Source of the DNA: Achromobacter veterisilvae
Lineage (GTDB): Bacteria; Pseudomonadota; Gammaproteobacteria; Burkholderiales; Burkholderiaceae_B
Length of the DNA stretch: 64,000 bases
Reading direction: 5' to 3'
Assembly: GCF_900496975.1 (NCBI RefSeq)
Contig: NZ_UFQC01000008.1
Span: 160,356 to 224,355, forward strand
Shown here: positions 39,116 to 48,291 of the stretch, one piece after another
Layout of the letters: the number at the start of each line of letters is the position of its first letter
How positions within the stretch are numbered: the first letter of the stretch is position 1
Notes under the pieces: model-generated
What the model saw: the letters and a program-made list of their open reading frames with translations, nothing else
What the model was told of the DNA's origin: nothing
Database searches by the model: none
Position numbers and translations under genes: made by a program

Positions 39116-40183
39116 TTAGCCCGCCGAGATCAGCGACGCAATCGCGCTGCCGACATCGGCGGTAGAGGCGTTGCCCTGCATATCTCGCGTGCGCGGTCCT
39201 TCTGCCAATACCGTCTCGATAGCTTGCACGACGGCGGCCGACGCATCGGGATAGCCCAGGAAATCGAGCATCAAAGCGCCGCTCCAGATCTGTCCGATCG
39301 GATTGGCGATGCCCTTGCCATAGATATCCGGCGCGGACCCATGCACCGGTTCGAACAAAGACGGGAACTTGCGTTCCGGGTTCAGGTTCGCGGAAGGCGC
39401 GATCCCGATCGTCCCGGTGCAGGCCGGCCCCAGATCGGAGAGGATGTCGCCGAACAGGTTGGAAGCCACCACCACGTCGAACCAATCGGGATGCTGCACG
39501 AAATGCGCGCACAGGATATCGATGTGGTATTTGTCCCAGCGCACGTCGGGATAGTTCCCCGCCATGTCGGCCACGCGCTCGTCCCACCACGGCATCGAAA
39601 TGGAAATACCGTTGGACTTGGTGGCCGCGGTCAGGTGCTTGCCGCGCTTTTGCGCCAATTCGAATGCGAATTTGAGGACGCGGTCGGCGCCGATGCGGGT
39701 AAACACGCTCTCCTGGATGACCACCTCGCGCTCGGTGCCCGCGAACAGGCGGCCGCCGCTATTGGAGTATTCGCCTTCGGTGTTCTCGCGCACGATGAAG
39801 AAGTCGATCTCGCCGGGCTTGCGGTCCTTCAGCGGCGACGGCACGCCAGGCATCAGGCGCACGGGGCGCAGGTTGATGTATTGATCGAATTCGCGGCGGA
39901 ACTTGAACAGCGATCCCCACAGCGCCTCGTGGTCGGGCACCGTGGCGGGCCAGCCGATCGAGCCGAAGAAAATGGCTTCGTGCTGGCCGATCTGCGCGTG
40001 CCAGTCGTCCGGCATCATCTTGCCGTGCTTGGCGTAATAGTCGCAGCTCCAGTCGAAGTGGTCCCACTGGAAATCGATGCCGAACCGCGTCGCAACCGCG
40101 TCCAGCACCTTCAACCCCTCGGGGACGACCTCCTTGCCGATCCCGTCCCCGGGAATTACTGCAATCTTATGTTTCTTTGACAC
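39116..40183 (-). CDS. Tartrate dehydrogenase / D-malate dehydrogenase family protein
   Basis: NAD-dependent beta-decarboxylating dehydrogenase of 355 residues, related to isopropylmalate and isocitrate dehydrogenases. 'AVIPGDGIGKEVVPEGL' opens the fold. The substrate-site motif is 'RENTEGEYSN', and 'ASNLFGDILSDLGP' gives the metal-binding aspartates. 'EPVHGSAPDIYGKGIANPIG' binds NAD. The particular wording fits TtuC/DmlA enzymes that act on tartrate, D-malate or meso-tartrate rather than LeuB. I place the start at the GTG at 40183, which has AGAGGAAA five bases upstream; the longer frame to 40267 is unlikely. No transporter or LysR gene accompanies it. Confidence 0.85.
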   Translation of the reverse strand: MSKKHKIAVIPGDGIGKEVVPEGLKVLDAVATRFGIDFQWDHFDWSCDYYAKHGKMMPDDWHAQIGQHEAIFFGSIGWPATVPDHEALWGSLFKFRREFDQYINLRPVRLMPGVPSPLKDRKPGEIDFFIVRENTEGEYSNSGGRLFAGTEREVVIQESVFTRIGADRVLKFAFELAQKRGKHLTAATKSNGISISMPWWDERVADMAGNYPDVRWDKYHIDILCAHFVQHPDWFDVVVASNLFGDILSDLGPACTGTIGIAPSANLNPERKFPSLFEPVHGSAPDIYGKGIANPIGQIWSGALMLDFLGYPDASAAVVQAIETVLAEGPRTRDMQGNASTADVGSAIASLISAG

Positions 40184-40292
40184 CGCGGTTTCCTCTGGTT
40201 TTGCTGGGGATACACAGCCGGGAATCATAGGCACAAATTGGCCCGGCGCGACACCCCAAAATGACAAACGGACAGGTTATTGAAGCTTGAAG

Positions 40293-40326
40293 TTACAAAG
40301 AAGCTGTTTCAAGCGGCAACAGCCTC
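40293..40326 (-). terminator. Intrinsic terminator after the HerA-like ATPase gene
   Basis: On the minus strand GAGGCTGTT (40326-40318) pairs with AACAGCTTC (40308-40300), one G-U pair, nine-base loop, followed by TTTGT. It lies 11 bases past the ATPase gene stop. Confidence 0.7.
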
Positions 40327-40336
40327 TTGTGTGGGC

Positions 40337-41854
40337 TCAACGGCGGCCCTTGGATCCCAGCAGCGACCCCAATATGCCGCGGGTCAATTCACGCGCGACG
40401 GAGCGCAGCGTGCTCTTGGCCATGGTCTGCACGATGCCGTCGCGCTTGCCGCCGCGCGGCCCGGTGGATCCGAACAGGACCTCGTTCAGGCCGCCCATCA
40501 GGCCCCCGCCGACATCGGCGGCCGGCGGCTGGCCCGCGGTTTGCCCGGGTTCGTCCTTCGCCGTTCCCGCCGGCTTCGCCGCGCGTCCGGCCAGCACCTC
40601 GTAGGCCGACTCCCGGTCGATGGACTTTTCGTATTTGGCGGCCAGCAAACTGCCCTGGCGCAGCGACTGCCGCTCGGCGTCCGTCGCGGGGCCGATCCGG
40701 CTTGCCGGCGGCACGATATAGGCGCGCTCGGTCGGCATGGGCCGGCCCTTGGCGTCCAGCAGCGATACCAGGGCCTCGCCCACGCCCAGTTCGGTGATGG
40801 CCGCCTCGATGTCCAGGCCCGGGTTGGGCCGCATGGTCTGGGCCGCCGTCTTCACGGCCTTCTGGTCGCGCGGCGTAAAGGCGCGCAGGGCGTGCTGGAC
40901 CCGGTTGCCGAGCTGCCCCAGCACCGTGTCCGGAATGTCCAGCGGATTCTGCGTGACGAAATAGACGCCCACGCCCTTGGACCGGACCAGGCGCACCACC
41001 TGCTCGATCTTGTTCAGCAGCGCGGCGGGCGCGTCGTTGAACAGCAGGTGGGCTTCATCGAAGAAGAACACCAGCTTGGGCTGGTCCATATCGCCCACCT
41101 CGGGCAGTTTCTCGTACAGATCCGCCAGCAGCCAGAGCAGGAAAATGGCATACAGGCGCGGCGCCTGCATCAGCTTGTCGGCGGCCAGGATGTTGACCAT
41201 GCCCCGGCCCTGCGCGTCCGTGCGCATCAGGTCGGCCACGTCCAGCATGGGCTCGCCGAAGAATTTCTCCGCCCCCTGCGATTCCAGGGCCAGCAGGCCC
41301 CGCTGAATGGCGCCGATGCTGGCCGACGACACGTTGCCGTAGCGGGTCTTCAGTTCCGCCGCGCGGTCCGCGACGTTCTGGAGCATGGCGCGCAGGTCCT
41401 TCAGGTCCAGCAGCAGTTGCCCTTCGTCGTCCGCCACCTTGAACACCAGGGTCAGCACTCCTTCCTGGGTGTCGTTCAGTTCCAGGATGCGGGAGAGCAG
41501 CAAGGGCCCCATGTCGGACACGGTGGCCCGGACCGGCATGCCTTGTTCGCCGAACACGTCCCATAGCGTCACGGGGCTGGCGGCCCAGGCCGGCTCGCTC
41601 AGGCCCAGGTTCTGCAGGCGCTCCAGCAGCTTGGGGCTGGCCGTCCCCGCCTGGGAAATGCCGGTCAGGTCGCCCTTGACGTCGGCCATGAACACCGGCG
41701 TGCCGATGCGGGAGAAGGACTCGGCCAGGACCTGCAGCGTGACCGTCTTGCCCGTGCCCGTGGCCCCGGTGATGCACCCGTGCCGGTTGGCCAGGGCAGG
41801 CAGCAAGGCCAATTCGGTCTGTGCATTCTTGGCGATGACGATGGGGTCGGGCAT
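40337..41854 (-). CDS. HerA-like ATPase, DUF853 family
   Basis: RecA-fold ATPase of 505 residues. Walker A is 'GATGTGKT' (residues 30-37) and Walker B is '[13 protein letters not shown]'; an arginine-finger region follows ('[20 protein letters not shown]'). The C-terminus is a low-complexity glycine-rich tail. The family is linked to HerA/FtsK-type motor proteins, but its cellular role is unsettled, and no partner nuclease (NurA or Sir2) lies beside it. I chose the ATG at 41854 that begins '[18 protein letters not shown]'; the longer open frame only shadows yebC on the other strand. Confidence 0.85.
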   Translation of the reverse strand: MPDPIVIAKNAQTELALLPALANRHGCITGATGTGKTVTLQVLAESFSRIGTPVFMADVKGDLTGISQAGTASPKLLERLQNLGLSEPAWAASPVTLWDVFGEQGMPVRATVSDMGPLLLSRILELNDTQEGVLTLVFKVADDEGQLLLDLKDLRAMLQNVADRAAELKTRYGNVSSASIGAIQRGLLALESQGAEKFFGEPMLDVADLMRTDAQGRGMVNILAADKLMQAPRLYAIFLLWLLADLYEKLPEVGDMDQPKLVFFFDEAHLLFNDAPAALLNKIEQVVRLVRSKGVGVYFVTQNPLDIPDTVLGQLGNRVQHALRAFTPRDQKAVKTAAQTMRPNPGLDIEAAITELGVGEALVSLLDAKGRPMPTERAYIVPPASRIGPATDAERQSLRQGSLLAAKYEKSIDRESAYEVLAGRAAKPAGTAKDEPGQTAGQPPAADVGGGLMGGLNEVLFGSTGPRGGKRDGIVQTMAKSTLRSVARELTRGILGSLLGSKGRR

Positions 41855-42016
41855 GTGCAACTCTCCAGGCCGGGGAATCAGATGGATGCCCAAGTGTAGA
41901 GCCTGCCGCCCCGATTGTGCGCGTGGCGAGAAGGACACAAGCGGCCCTCGCCCGGGCGCAGGGCCCGCCGGCACGGTAAAATGCCCGTTTTGCAGACAAT
42001 TTATCCCTGGGAAGCC

Positions 42017-42748
42017 ATGGCCGGACACAGCAAATGGGCCAATATTCAGCACCGCAAAGGGCGCCAAGACGCCAAGCGCGGAAAGCTCTGGACCAAGATC
42101 ATTCGTGAAATCACCGTGGCGGCGCGCGCCGGGGGCCCCGACCCGGACAGCAATCCGCGTCTGCGCATGGCCTGGGACAAGGCCACCGACGCCAACATGC
42201 CCAAGGACAACATCCAGCGCGCCATCCAGCGCGGCGCGGGCGGCGCGGACGGCGTCGCCTACGAAGAAGTCCGCTACGAGGGCTACGGGATCGGCGGCGC
42301 GGCCGTGATCGTCGATTGCATGACCGACAACCGCACCCGCACCGTCGCCGAAGTCCGCCACGCCTTCGCCAAGAACGGCGGCAACCTGGGCCAGGAAGGC
42401 TCGGTCGCCTTCATGTTCAAGCACTGCGGCCAGTTCGTGTTCGCGCCCGGCACCTCGGAAGACAAGGTCATGGAAGCCGCCCTCGAGGCCGGCGCCGAAG
42501 ACGTGGCGACCGACGAGGAAGGCGTGATCGAAGTCGTTTGCGCGCCGGCCGACTACGCCGCCGTGCGCCGCGCCTTCGACGACGCCGGCCTGAAGGCCGA
42601 AGTCGACGGCATCGTCATGAAGGCCCTGAACGAAACCGAACTGGCCGGCGAAGACGCCATCAAGATGCAGAAGCTGCTCGACGCCCTGGAAGGCCTGGAC
42701 GACGTGCAGGAAGTCTATACGACCGTCATTTTCGACGAAGCGCAGTAA
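42017..42748 (+). CDS. yebC: YebC/PmpR-family transcriptional regulator or translation factor
   Basis: 243-residue protein of the YebC family, starting with the invariant '[20 protein letters not shown]'. Later conserved blocks are '[13 protein letters not shown]' and '[20 protein letters not shown]'. Members were first described as DNA-binding regulators; recent work on some of them shows a role in relieving ribosome stalling at proline stretches. It is divergent from the HerA-like gene and followed 23 bases later by purD. Confidence 0.95.
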   Translation: MAGHSKWANIQHRKGRQDAKRGKLWTKIIREITVAARAGGPDPDSNPRLRMAWDKATDANMPKDNIQRAIQRGAGGADGVAYEEVRYEGYGIGGAAVIVDCMTDNRTRTVAEVRHAFAKNGGNLGQEGSVAFMFKHCGQFVFAPGTSEDKVMEAALEAGAEDVATDEEGVIEVVCAPADYAAVRRAFDDAGLKAEVDGIVMKALNETELAGEDAIKMQKLLDALEGLDDVQEVYTTVIFDEAQ

Positions 42749-42771
42749 CTCCTCCTTCAGAATCACCCAAC

Positions 42772-44079
42772 ATGAAACTCCTGGTAATTGGCTCGGGCGG
42801 CCGCGAACATGCCCTCGCCTGGCGGCTGGCCCGCTCTCCGCGCGTACACAAGGTGTACGTCGCTCCGGGCAACGGCGGCACGCAACGGGCCGAGCAGATG
42901 GAGAACATCCCGCTCACCAATGCCGAGGAACTCGCCGATTTCGTGCAGCGCGAAGGCGTGGCCCTGACGGTCGTCGGCCCCGAAGCGCCCCTGGCCGCCG
43001 GCGTCGTGGACGTGTTCCGCGCCCGCGGCCTGAAGATCTTCGGCCCGACCAAGGCCGCCGCCCAACTGGAAAGCTCCAAGGACTACGCCAAGGCCTTCAT
43101 GGTCCGGCACAGCATCCCGACCGCGCGCTACGAAACCTTCACCGACCCGGCCAAGGCGCATGCCTATATCGACCAGGAAGGCGCCCCCATCGTGATCAAG
43201 GCCGACGGCCTGGCCGCGGGCAAGGGCGTCGTGGTCGCCGCGACGCTGGAAGAGGCCCATGCGGCGGTGGACGCCATGCTGGGCGACGGTTCCATGGGCG
43301 AGGCCGGCGCGCGCGTCGTCATCGAGGAATGCCTGGTGGGCGAGGAAGCCAGCTTCATCGTCATGTGCGACGGCCGCAACGTGCTGGCCCTGGCCACCAG
43401 CCAGGACCACAAGCGCCTCCAGGACGGCGACCAGGGCCCCAACACCGGCGGCATGGGCGCCTATTCGCCCGCGCCCATCGTCACCCCGGAACTGCACCAC
43501 CGCATCATGCGCGAAATCATCCTGCCGACCGTGCAGGGCATGGCGCGCGACGGCATCCCCTACACGGGTTTCCTGTACGCCGGCCTGATGATCGCCCCCG
43601 GCGACGACCCCGACCGCGAGATCAAGACCCTGGAATTCAACTGCCGCATGGGCGATCCGGAAACGCAGCCCATCATGATGCGGGTCAAGAGCGACCTGCT
43701 CGACGCCCTGGAACACGCCGTCGACGGCACGCTCGACCAGGCCGACATCGTCTGGGACCGCCGCACCGCGCTGGGCGCCGTGCTGGCCGCGCACAACTAT
43801 CCGAACACGCCCCGCACCGGCGACGCCATCCGCGGCCTGCCCGCCGACGCCGAGGACTGCATGGTGTTCCACGCCGCCACCCGGATCGACGGCGACGAAA
43901 CCAAGACCACCGGCGGCCGCGTGCTGTGCGTCACGGCGCTGGGCGACTCGGTCAAGATGGCCCGCGACCGCGTGTACGAAGCGATCGACGGCATCCACTT
44001 CGACGGCCGCCAGTACCGCAGCGACATCGGCTGGCGCGCGCTCAAGCCCTCGCAGCAGAAACCCAAGTCCAACGCCTGA
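42772..44079 (+). CDS. purD: Phosphoribosylamine-glycine ligase
   Basis: Second step of purine synthesis: joins glycine to phosphoribosylamine with ATP. 435 residues. N-terminal '[15 protein letters not shown]' and the ATP-grasp domain ('[17 protein letters not shown]', '[20 protein letters not shown]', '[13 protein letters not shown]') are complete. Start at the ATG at 42772. It belongs to a tightly packed run yebC-purD-hemF-nadD-rsfS-rlmH-maf on the plus strand. Confidence 0.97.
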   Translation: MKLLVIGSGGREHALAWRLARSPRVHKVYVAPGNGGTQRAEQMENIPLTNAEELADFVQREGVALTVVGPEAPLAAGVVDVFRARGLKIFGPTKAAAQLESSKDYAKAFMVRHSIPTARYETFTDPAKAHAYIDQEGAPIVIKADGLAAGKGVVVAATLEEAHAAVDAMLGDGSMGEAGARVVIEECLVGEEASFIVMCDGRNVLALATSQDHKRLQDGDQGPNTGGMGAYSPAPIVTPELHHRIMREIILPTVQGMARDGIPYTGFLYAGLMIAPGDDPDREIKTLEFNCRMGDPETQPIMMRVKSDLLDALEHAVDGTLDQADIVWDRRTALGAVLAAHNYPNTPRTGDAIRGLPADAEDCMVFHAATRIDGDETKTTGGRVLCVTALGDSVKMARDRVYEAIDGIHFDGRQYRSDIGWRALKPSQQKPKSNA

Positions 44080-44091
44080 CCGGAACCGCCC

Positions 44092-45003
44092 ATGACCGCC
44101 TTGCCCGTCTCCGCAGTCAGGGATTACCTCACCGGCTTGCAGGCCCGCATCGTCGGCGCCCTGGAAGACGCGGAAGGCGCGGCCTTCCGCGCCGATGAAT
44201 GGGTGCGCCCCGAAGGCGGCGGCGGCCTGTCGCGGCTGCTGGAGGGCGGCAATCTGTTCGAGCGGGCGGGCGTGCTGTTCAGCCACGTCCAGGGGTCCAA
44301 GCTGCCGCCCTCGGCCAGCGCGCACCGGCCGGAGCTTGCCGGCCGCCCTTGGGAAGCGATGGGCGTCTCCATGGTGCTGCACCCGCGCAACCCCTACGTG
44401 CCCACCACGCACATGAACGTGCGCATGTTCCTCGCCGCCGCCCGGCCCGGCCATGACGAAGCCGACATCTTCTGGTTCGGCGGCGGCATCGACCTGACCC
44501 CCTATTATCCGTTCGAGGAAGACGCCCGCCACTTCCATACCGTGTGCCGGGACGCGCTGGCCGGCCACGGGGCGGAATACTACCCGCGCTACAAGCGCTG
44601 GTGCGACGAGTATTTCTTCCTGAAGCACCGCGGTGAAACGCGCGGCATCGGCGGCATTTTCTTCGACGACCTCAACGCCCCGGGCTTCGACGCCTCGTTC
44701 GCCCTGACCCGTTCGGTCGGCGATGCCTTCCTCGCCGGCTACCTGCCCATCGTGGAACGCCGCCGCGGCATGCCCTACACGGAACGCGAACGCGATTTCC
44801 AGGCCTATCGCCGCGGCCGCTACGTCGAATTCAACCTGGTCTTCGACCGCGGCACGCTCTTCGGCCTGCAGTCCGGCGGACGCACCGAATCGATCCTGCT
44901 GTCCATGCCGCCGCTGGCGCAATGGCGCTACGACTGGCATCCGGAAGCCGGCACGCCCGAGGCGGAACTGGCCGCCTACCTGAAACCGCGGGACTGGGTT
45001 TGA
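44092..45003 (+). CDS. hemF: Oxygen-dependent coproporphyrinogen III oxidase
   Basis: Haem synthesis enzyme that converts coproporphyrinogen III to protoporphyrinogen IX with oxygen; 303 residues, as in E. coli HemF. Family blocks include '[12 protein letters not shown]', '[20 protein letters not shown]', '[10 protein letters not shown]' and '[19 protein letters not shown]'. It starts 12 bases after purD, and its stop overlaps the nadD start. Confidence 0.97.
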   Translation: MTALPVSAVRDYLTGLQARIVGALEDAEGAAFRADEWVRPEGGGGLSRLLEGGNLFERAGVLFSHVQGSKLPPSASAHRPELAGRPWEAMGVSMVLHPRNPYVPTTHMNVRMFLAAARPGHDEADIFWFGGGIDLTPYYPFEEDARHFHTVCRDALAGHGAEYYPRYKRWCDEYFFLKHRGETRGIGGIFFDDLNAPGFDASFALTRSVGDAFLAGYLPIVERRRGMPYTERERDFQAYRRGRYVEFNLVFDRGTLFGLQSGGRTESILLSMPPLAQWRYDWHPEAGTPEAELAAYLKPRDWV

Positions 45004-45587
45004 AACGCATCGGGCTCCTGGGCGGCAGTTTCGACCCCGTCCACGTCGCGCACGTCGCGCTCGCGCAAACCGCGCTGCGGGCGCTGGGCCTGGCCGAAGT
45101 ACAGCTCATCCCGGCGGCCAACCCCTGGCAGCGCGCGGCGCTGCGCGCCACGGCCGGACAGCGCCTCGACATGCTGCGACTGGCGGTCGCGGGCCACCCC
45201 GGCCTTGCCGTCAATCCGGTCGAAATCGAGCGCGGCGGCGCCACCTACACGATCGACACGCTGCGCGCCCTGCCCCGCGATGCTCACTATGTCTGGCTGC
45301 TGGGCGCCGACCAACTGGCGAATTTCTGCACCTGGCGCGACTGGCAGGACATCGCCCGCCTGGTCGACCTGGCCGTCGCCACCCGCCCCGGCACGGCGCT
45401 GAGCGCGCCGCCGGCGCTTGCCGAACACCTGCGCGTCCTGGGCCGCGAGCTTCAGGAACTGCCTTTTGCCCCCATGCCGGTATCGGCCTCCCAGATCCGC
45501 CAGCGCCTGGCGCGGGGCGAATCCACCGAAGGCCTGCTCGCCGCTGCCGTCGCGGCGTATATTGCGGCGCACCATCTTTACCGATAA
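45000..45587 (+). CDS. nadD: Nicotinate-nucleotide adenylyltransferase
   Basis: Adds AMP to nicotinate mononucleotide in NAD synthesis; 195 residues. The start '[18 protein letters not shown]' contains the nucleotidyltransferase motif (G-S-F-D-P-V-H...H). '[14 protein letters not shown]' near the end is the second ATP-binding motif. The only start that fits is a TTG at 45000, which overlaps the hemF stop in the sequence TTGA, so expression should depend on hemF translation. A longer ATG frame at 44922 would place 26 unrelated residues inside hemF. Confidence 0.93.
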   Translation: MKRIGLLGGSFDPVHVAHVALAQTALRALGLAEVQLIPAANPWQRAALRATAGQRLDMLRLAVAGHPGLAVNPVEIERGGATYTIDTLRALPRDAHYVWLLGADQLANFCTWRDWQDIARLVDLAVATRPGTALSAPPALAEHLRVLGRELQELPFAPMPVSASQIRQRLARGESTEGLLAAAVAAYIAAHHLYR

Positions 45588-45661
45588 ACCCTACCCGCCC
45601 GGCGCCGAAAGCGCCCCGGAGCCAGCCTCCTGCTGACCGTGCGCGGGTTATATTTGCAGCT

Positions 45662-46066
45662 ATGGATATACAAAAACTCCAACGCGCCGTCATCGACGCC
45701 CTCGAAGACGTCAAGGCGCAAGACATCAAGGTTTTCAACACCACGCATCTGACCAGCCTGTTCGATCGCGTCGTGATTGCAAGCGCCACCTCCAACCGCC
45801 AGACCCGGGCGCTGGCCGCCAGCGTGGCCGACCGCGGACGCGCGCTCGATCTTTCCGGCATCACCATCGAAGGCGAAGACACCGGCGAATGGGTCGTCGT
45901 CGACCTGGGCGACGTGGTCGTGCACATCATGCAGCCCGCCATCCGCCAGTACTACAACCTGGAAGAGATCTGGGGCGACAAGCCGGTGCGCGTGAAGCTC
46001 CTGCCGGAATCCACCCGGCCCGCGCCGATCGCCAGCGACGGCGCCTACGACGGCACCGGTTACTGA
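45662..46066 (+). CDS. rsfS: Ribosome silencing factor
   Basis: RsfS of 134 residues, which binds ribosomal protein uL14 and blocks subunit joining in stationary phase. '[19 protein letters not shown]' and '[20 protein letters not shown]' followed by '[11 protein letters not shown]' are the family signature. The C-terminal tail past residue 115 is variable. It lies in the usual place after nadD and seven bases before rlmH. Confidence 0.95.
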   Translation: MDIQKLQRAVIDALEDVKAQDIKVFNTTHLTSLFDRVVIASATSNRQTRALAASVADRGRALDLSGITIEGEDTGEWVVVDLGDVVVHIMQPAIRQYYNLEEIWGDKPVRVKLLPESTRPAPIASDGAYDGTGY

Positions 46067-46073
46067 GCACGCC

Positions 46074-46544
46074 GTGAAGCTCATCGTCGTGGCCGTGGGC
46101 ACGCGGATGCCGGATTGGGTGCAGACCGCCTGGGACGACTACGCCAAGCGCCTGCCGGCCGATTGCGCGCTGGAACTGCGCGAGATCAAGCCCGAGCCCC
46201 GCACCACCGGCAAGACGCCCGCGCAGATGATGGCGGCGGAAGCCAGGCGGATCGAAGCCGCCCTGCCCGCCAGCGCCCTGCGCCTGGCGCTGGACGAGCG
46301 CGGCCGCGATCTCACCACCATGGCCCTGTCGCAAAAGCTCGAACAATGGCGGGCGGGCGGCCAGGACGTGGCCTTTCTCGTCGGCGGCCCGGACGGCCTG
46401 GACGCCGATCTGAAAGCGTCCTGCAGCGGCCAGTTGCGGCTGTCTTCGCTGACCCTGCCGCATCCCATGGTCCGCGTGGTGCTGGCCGAACAGCTCTACC
46501 GCGCCTGGGCCATCATGACCAACCATCCCTACCACCGCGCCTAG
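46074..46544 (+). CDS. rlmH: 23S rRNA pseudouridine-1915 methyltransferase
   Basis: SPOUT-class methyltransferase of 156 residues that methylates pseudouridine 1915 in helix 69 of 23S rRNA. '[18 protein letters not shown]', 'FLVGGPDGL' and '[18 protein letters not shown]' build the trefoil-knot SAM site; the end 'NHPYHRA' is typical. Starts with GTG at 46074, eight bases after the rsfS stop. Confidence 0.97.
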   Translation: MKLIVVAVGTRMPDWVQTAWDDYAKRLPADCALELREIKPEPRTTGKTPAQMMAAEARRIEAALPASALRLALDERGRDLTTMALSQKLEQWRAGGQDVAFLVGGPDGLDADLKASCSGQLRLSSLTLPHPMVRVVLAEQLYRAWAIMTNHPYHRA

Positions 46545-46603
46545 CCTGCCGCGCCTGGCCGGCCGCACCTGACCGACCGGGCAGGCGCTCCTTCCTCCGA
46601 CGC

Positions 46604-47230
46604 ATGACCGACACCGCCGCCCCCGCTTCCCCTCCCGCGCGCCTGTACCTCGCTTCGGCCAGCCCCCGGCGGCGCGAACTGCTGACGCAGATGGGCCTGG
46701 CCCACGAAGTGCTGCTCGTGCCCGCCCCCCCGGGCGAGGACGAACCCCAGCATCCGGGCGAGAGCGCCGCCGACTACGTCCAGCGCACCGCGCGCGACAA
46801 GGCGCTGCGCGGCCGCGACTGGATGCGCGACCGCGGCTTGCCGCGCCTGCCCCTGCTGGCCGCCGACACCACCGTCATCCTGGCTGGCCAGGTCCTGGGC
46901 AAGCCCGCCGACCGGGACGACGCCTTCCGGATCCTGCGCGCGCTGTCCGGCTCGGCGCACGAAGTGCGCACCGCCGTCGCCGTATGGACCGGCGACCGGC
47001 TGCTGGAGGCCGTGTCCATCACCGAAGTCCGCATGCGGGAGTTGGCGGACGACGAAATCGGCCGCTACTGCGACAGCGGCGAACCCTACGGCAAGGCCGG
47101 CGCCTACGGTATCCAGGGCTTGGCGGGCGCCTTCATCTCGCATATCGCCGGCAGTTATACGGGCGTAATGGGCCTGCCCGTGTTCGAAACCGCGAACCTG
47201 TTGCGCGCGGCGGGCATCCAGACGCCCTGA
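46604..47230 (+). CDS. maf: Maf-family nucleotide pyrophosphatase
   Basis: House-cleaning dTTP/UTP or modified-nucleotide pyrophosphatase of 208 residues. The signature 'LASASPRRRELLTQMGL' and the catalytic region 'AADTTVILAGQVLGKP' are present, as is 'YGIQGLAGAFISHIAGSYTG'. These features fit the YhdE type. Start at the ATG at 46604; the open frame extends to 46115 only as an rlmH shadow. Last gene of the plus-strand run. Confidence 0.93.
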   Translation: MTDTAAPASPPARLYLASASPRRRELLTQMGLAHEVLLVPAPPGEDEPQHPGESAADYVQRTARDKALRGRDWMRDRGLPRLPLLAADTTVILAGQVLGKPADRDDAFRILRALSGSAHEVRTAVAVWTGDRLLEAVSITEVRMRELADDEIGRYCDSGEPYGKAGAYGIQGLAGAFISHIAGSYTGVMGLPVFETANLLRAAGIQTP

Positions 47231-47264
47231 GGCGCATGCCCCGGATGGCGAGCGGGCTCGACGC

Positions 47265-48260
47265 TCACTCGATGGGTTTGAAACCGATTTTCCTGACCAG
47301 CGCCTTCCAGCGCTCGGACGATGCGACCAGATCGGCGCCCAATAGCCGGGCGGGCTTGAAGTCCGGCAGGTATTCCGACCTGGACAGCGTGTCGCGCACG
47401 GTCGCGTCTTGAAGCGCCGCCTGCATGGCGTCTTGCAGGCGGACTATGCCCGGCTCGGGCGTCCCGTTGCGGGCGACGATCCCGATGAATTCCTCGAACA
47501 CGATATCCGGGTATCCCAGTTCCACGAGCGTGGGCACGTCCGGAGAGAACGGGGAACGAGCCGCCGTAGTAACCGCCAGGACTTTGAGGCGGCCCGCCTT
47601 TATCAGTTCGATGAAGTTGCTGGATAGATTCACCGCCACGTTCACTTCACCCGCGGTCACCGCCTGGGTCAGTTGGGGGCCGCCGCGGTAACTGATGGGC
47701 TCGAGCGACAGGTTCTCGGCCTGGGCCAGCAGCCGGCCGGTGAATTCGGTGGCGTTGCCCTGCCCGGGCACGCCGAACGTCGCCTCCTTGCTCGACCTGG
47801 CCCAGGCCACGAACTCCTGTAGCGTGGAATATGGCGCGTTGGCGGGCGCAACGACCGACAGATGGTACCTGCACAGTTTGCAGACCGGAGCGAACTCCGC
47901 AAGGCTGTACGACAGCCGCTTGTAGACTTGCGGGTAGGCGGTAAGCATCGAAGCCGGCGTAAGCACGAAGTTCGATCCGTTGCCCTCCGCTTTGCGCAGC
48001 CAATCCAGCGCGATCCGCCCGCTCGCGCCGATTCGATTCTCGATCACTATCGCCTGGCCGAGATCGCGGCGGGCGGGCTCGGCGACCGCCCTGGCCACGA
48101 GGTCGGGGCCGCCGCCAGGCGGAAAACCCACCATCAGGGTGATGGGCTTTCTCGACTGCGCACCGACGCTGCCGGCGCTCGACATGGCCACGCCGAAACC
48201 GGTCACCCGCGCGGCAGCCACCCCCGCGCCCATTTTCATCAGAAAACTGCGTCTCGACAT
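47265..48260 (-). CDS. Tripartite tricarboxylate transporter solute-binding protein (Bug family)
   Basis: Periplasmic binding protein of 331 residues, of the Bug family greatly expanded in Bordetella relatives. The leader starts 'MSRRSFLMKMGAGVAAARV', twin-arginine-like. Family motifs are 'VGFPPGGGPDLVARAVAE' and 'VIENRIGASG'. Ribosome-binding site AAGGAG precedes the ATG at 48260. It is an orphan, with no TctA or TctB membrane partner nearby, as usual for this family. It lies 31 bases after the alkyl-sulfatase gene on the same strand, hinting that it captures a substrate of that enzyme. Confidence 0.9.
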   Translation of the reverse strand: MSRRSFLMKMGAGVAAARVTGFGVAMSSAGSVGAQSRKPITLMVGFPPGGGPDLVARAVAEPARRDLGQAIVIENRIGASGRIALDWLRKAEGNGSNFVLTPASMLTAYPQVYKRLSYSLAEFAPVCKLCRYHLSVVAPANAPYSTLQEFVAWARSSKEATFGVPGQGNATEFTGRLLAQAENLSLEPISYRGGPQLTQAVTAGEVNVAVNLSSNFIELIKAGRLKVLAVTTAARSPFSPDVPTLVELGYPDIVFEEFIGIVARNGTPEPGIVRLQDAMQAALQDATVRDTLSRSEYLPDFKPARLLGADLVASSERWKALVRKIGFKPIE

Positions 48261-48291
48261 GCTGGTCTCCTTGCTGAGGCCGGTTCGCGGC

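Noticed and set aside
40184..40336. Small gene between the tartrate-type dehydrogenase and the HerA-like ATPase
   Set aside because: The stretch is accounted for by a terminator at 40293-40326 and promoter space; no reading frame with a start site and plausible composition.
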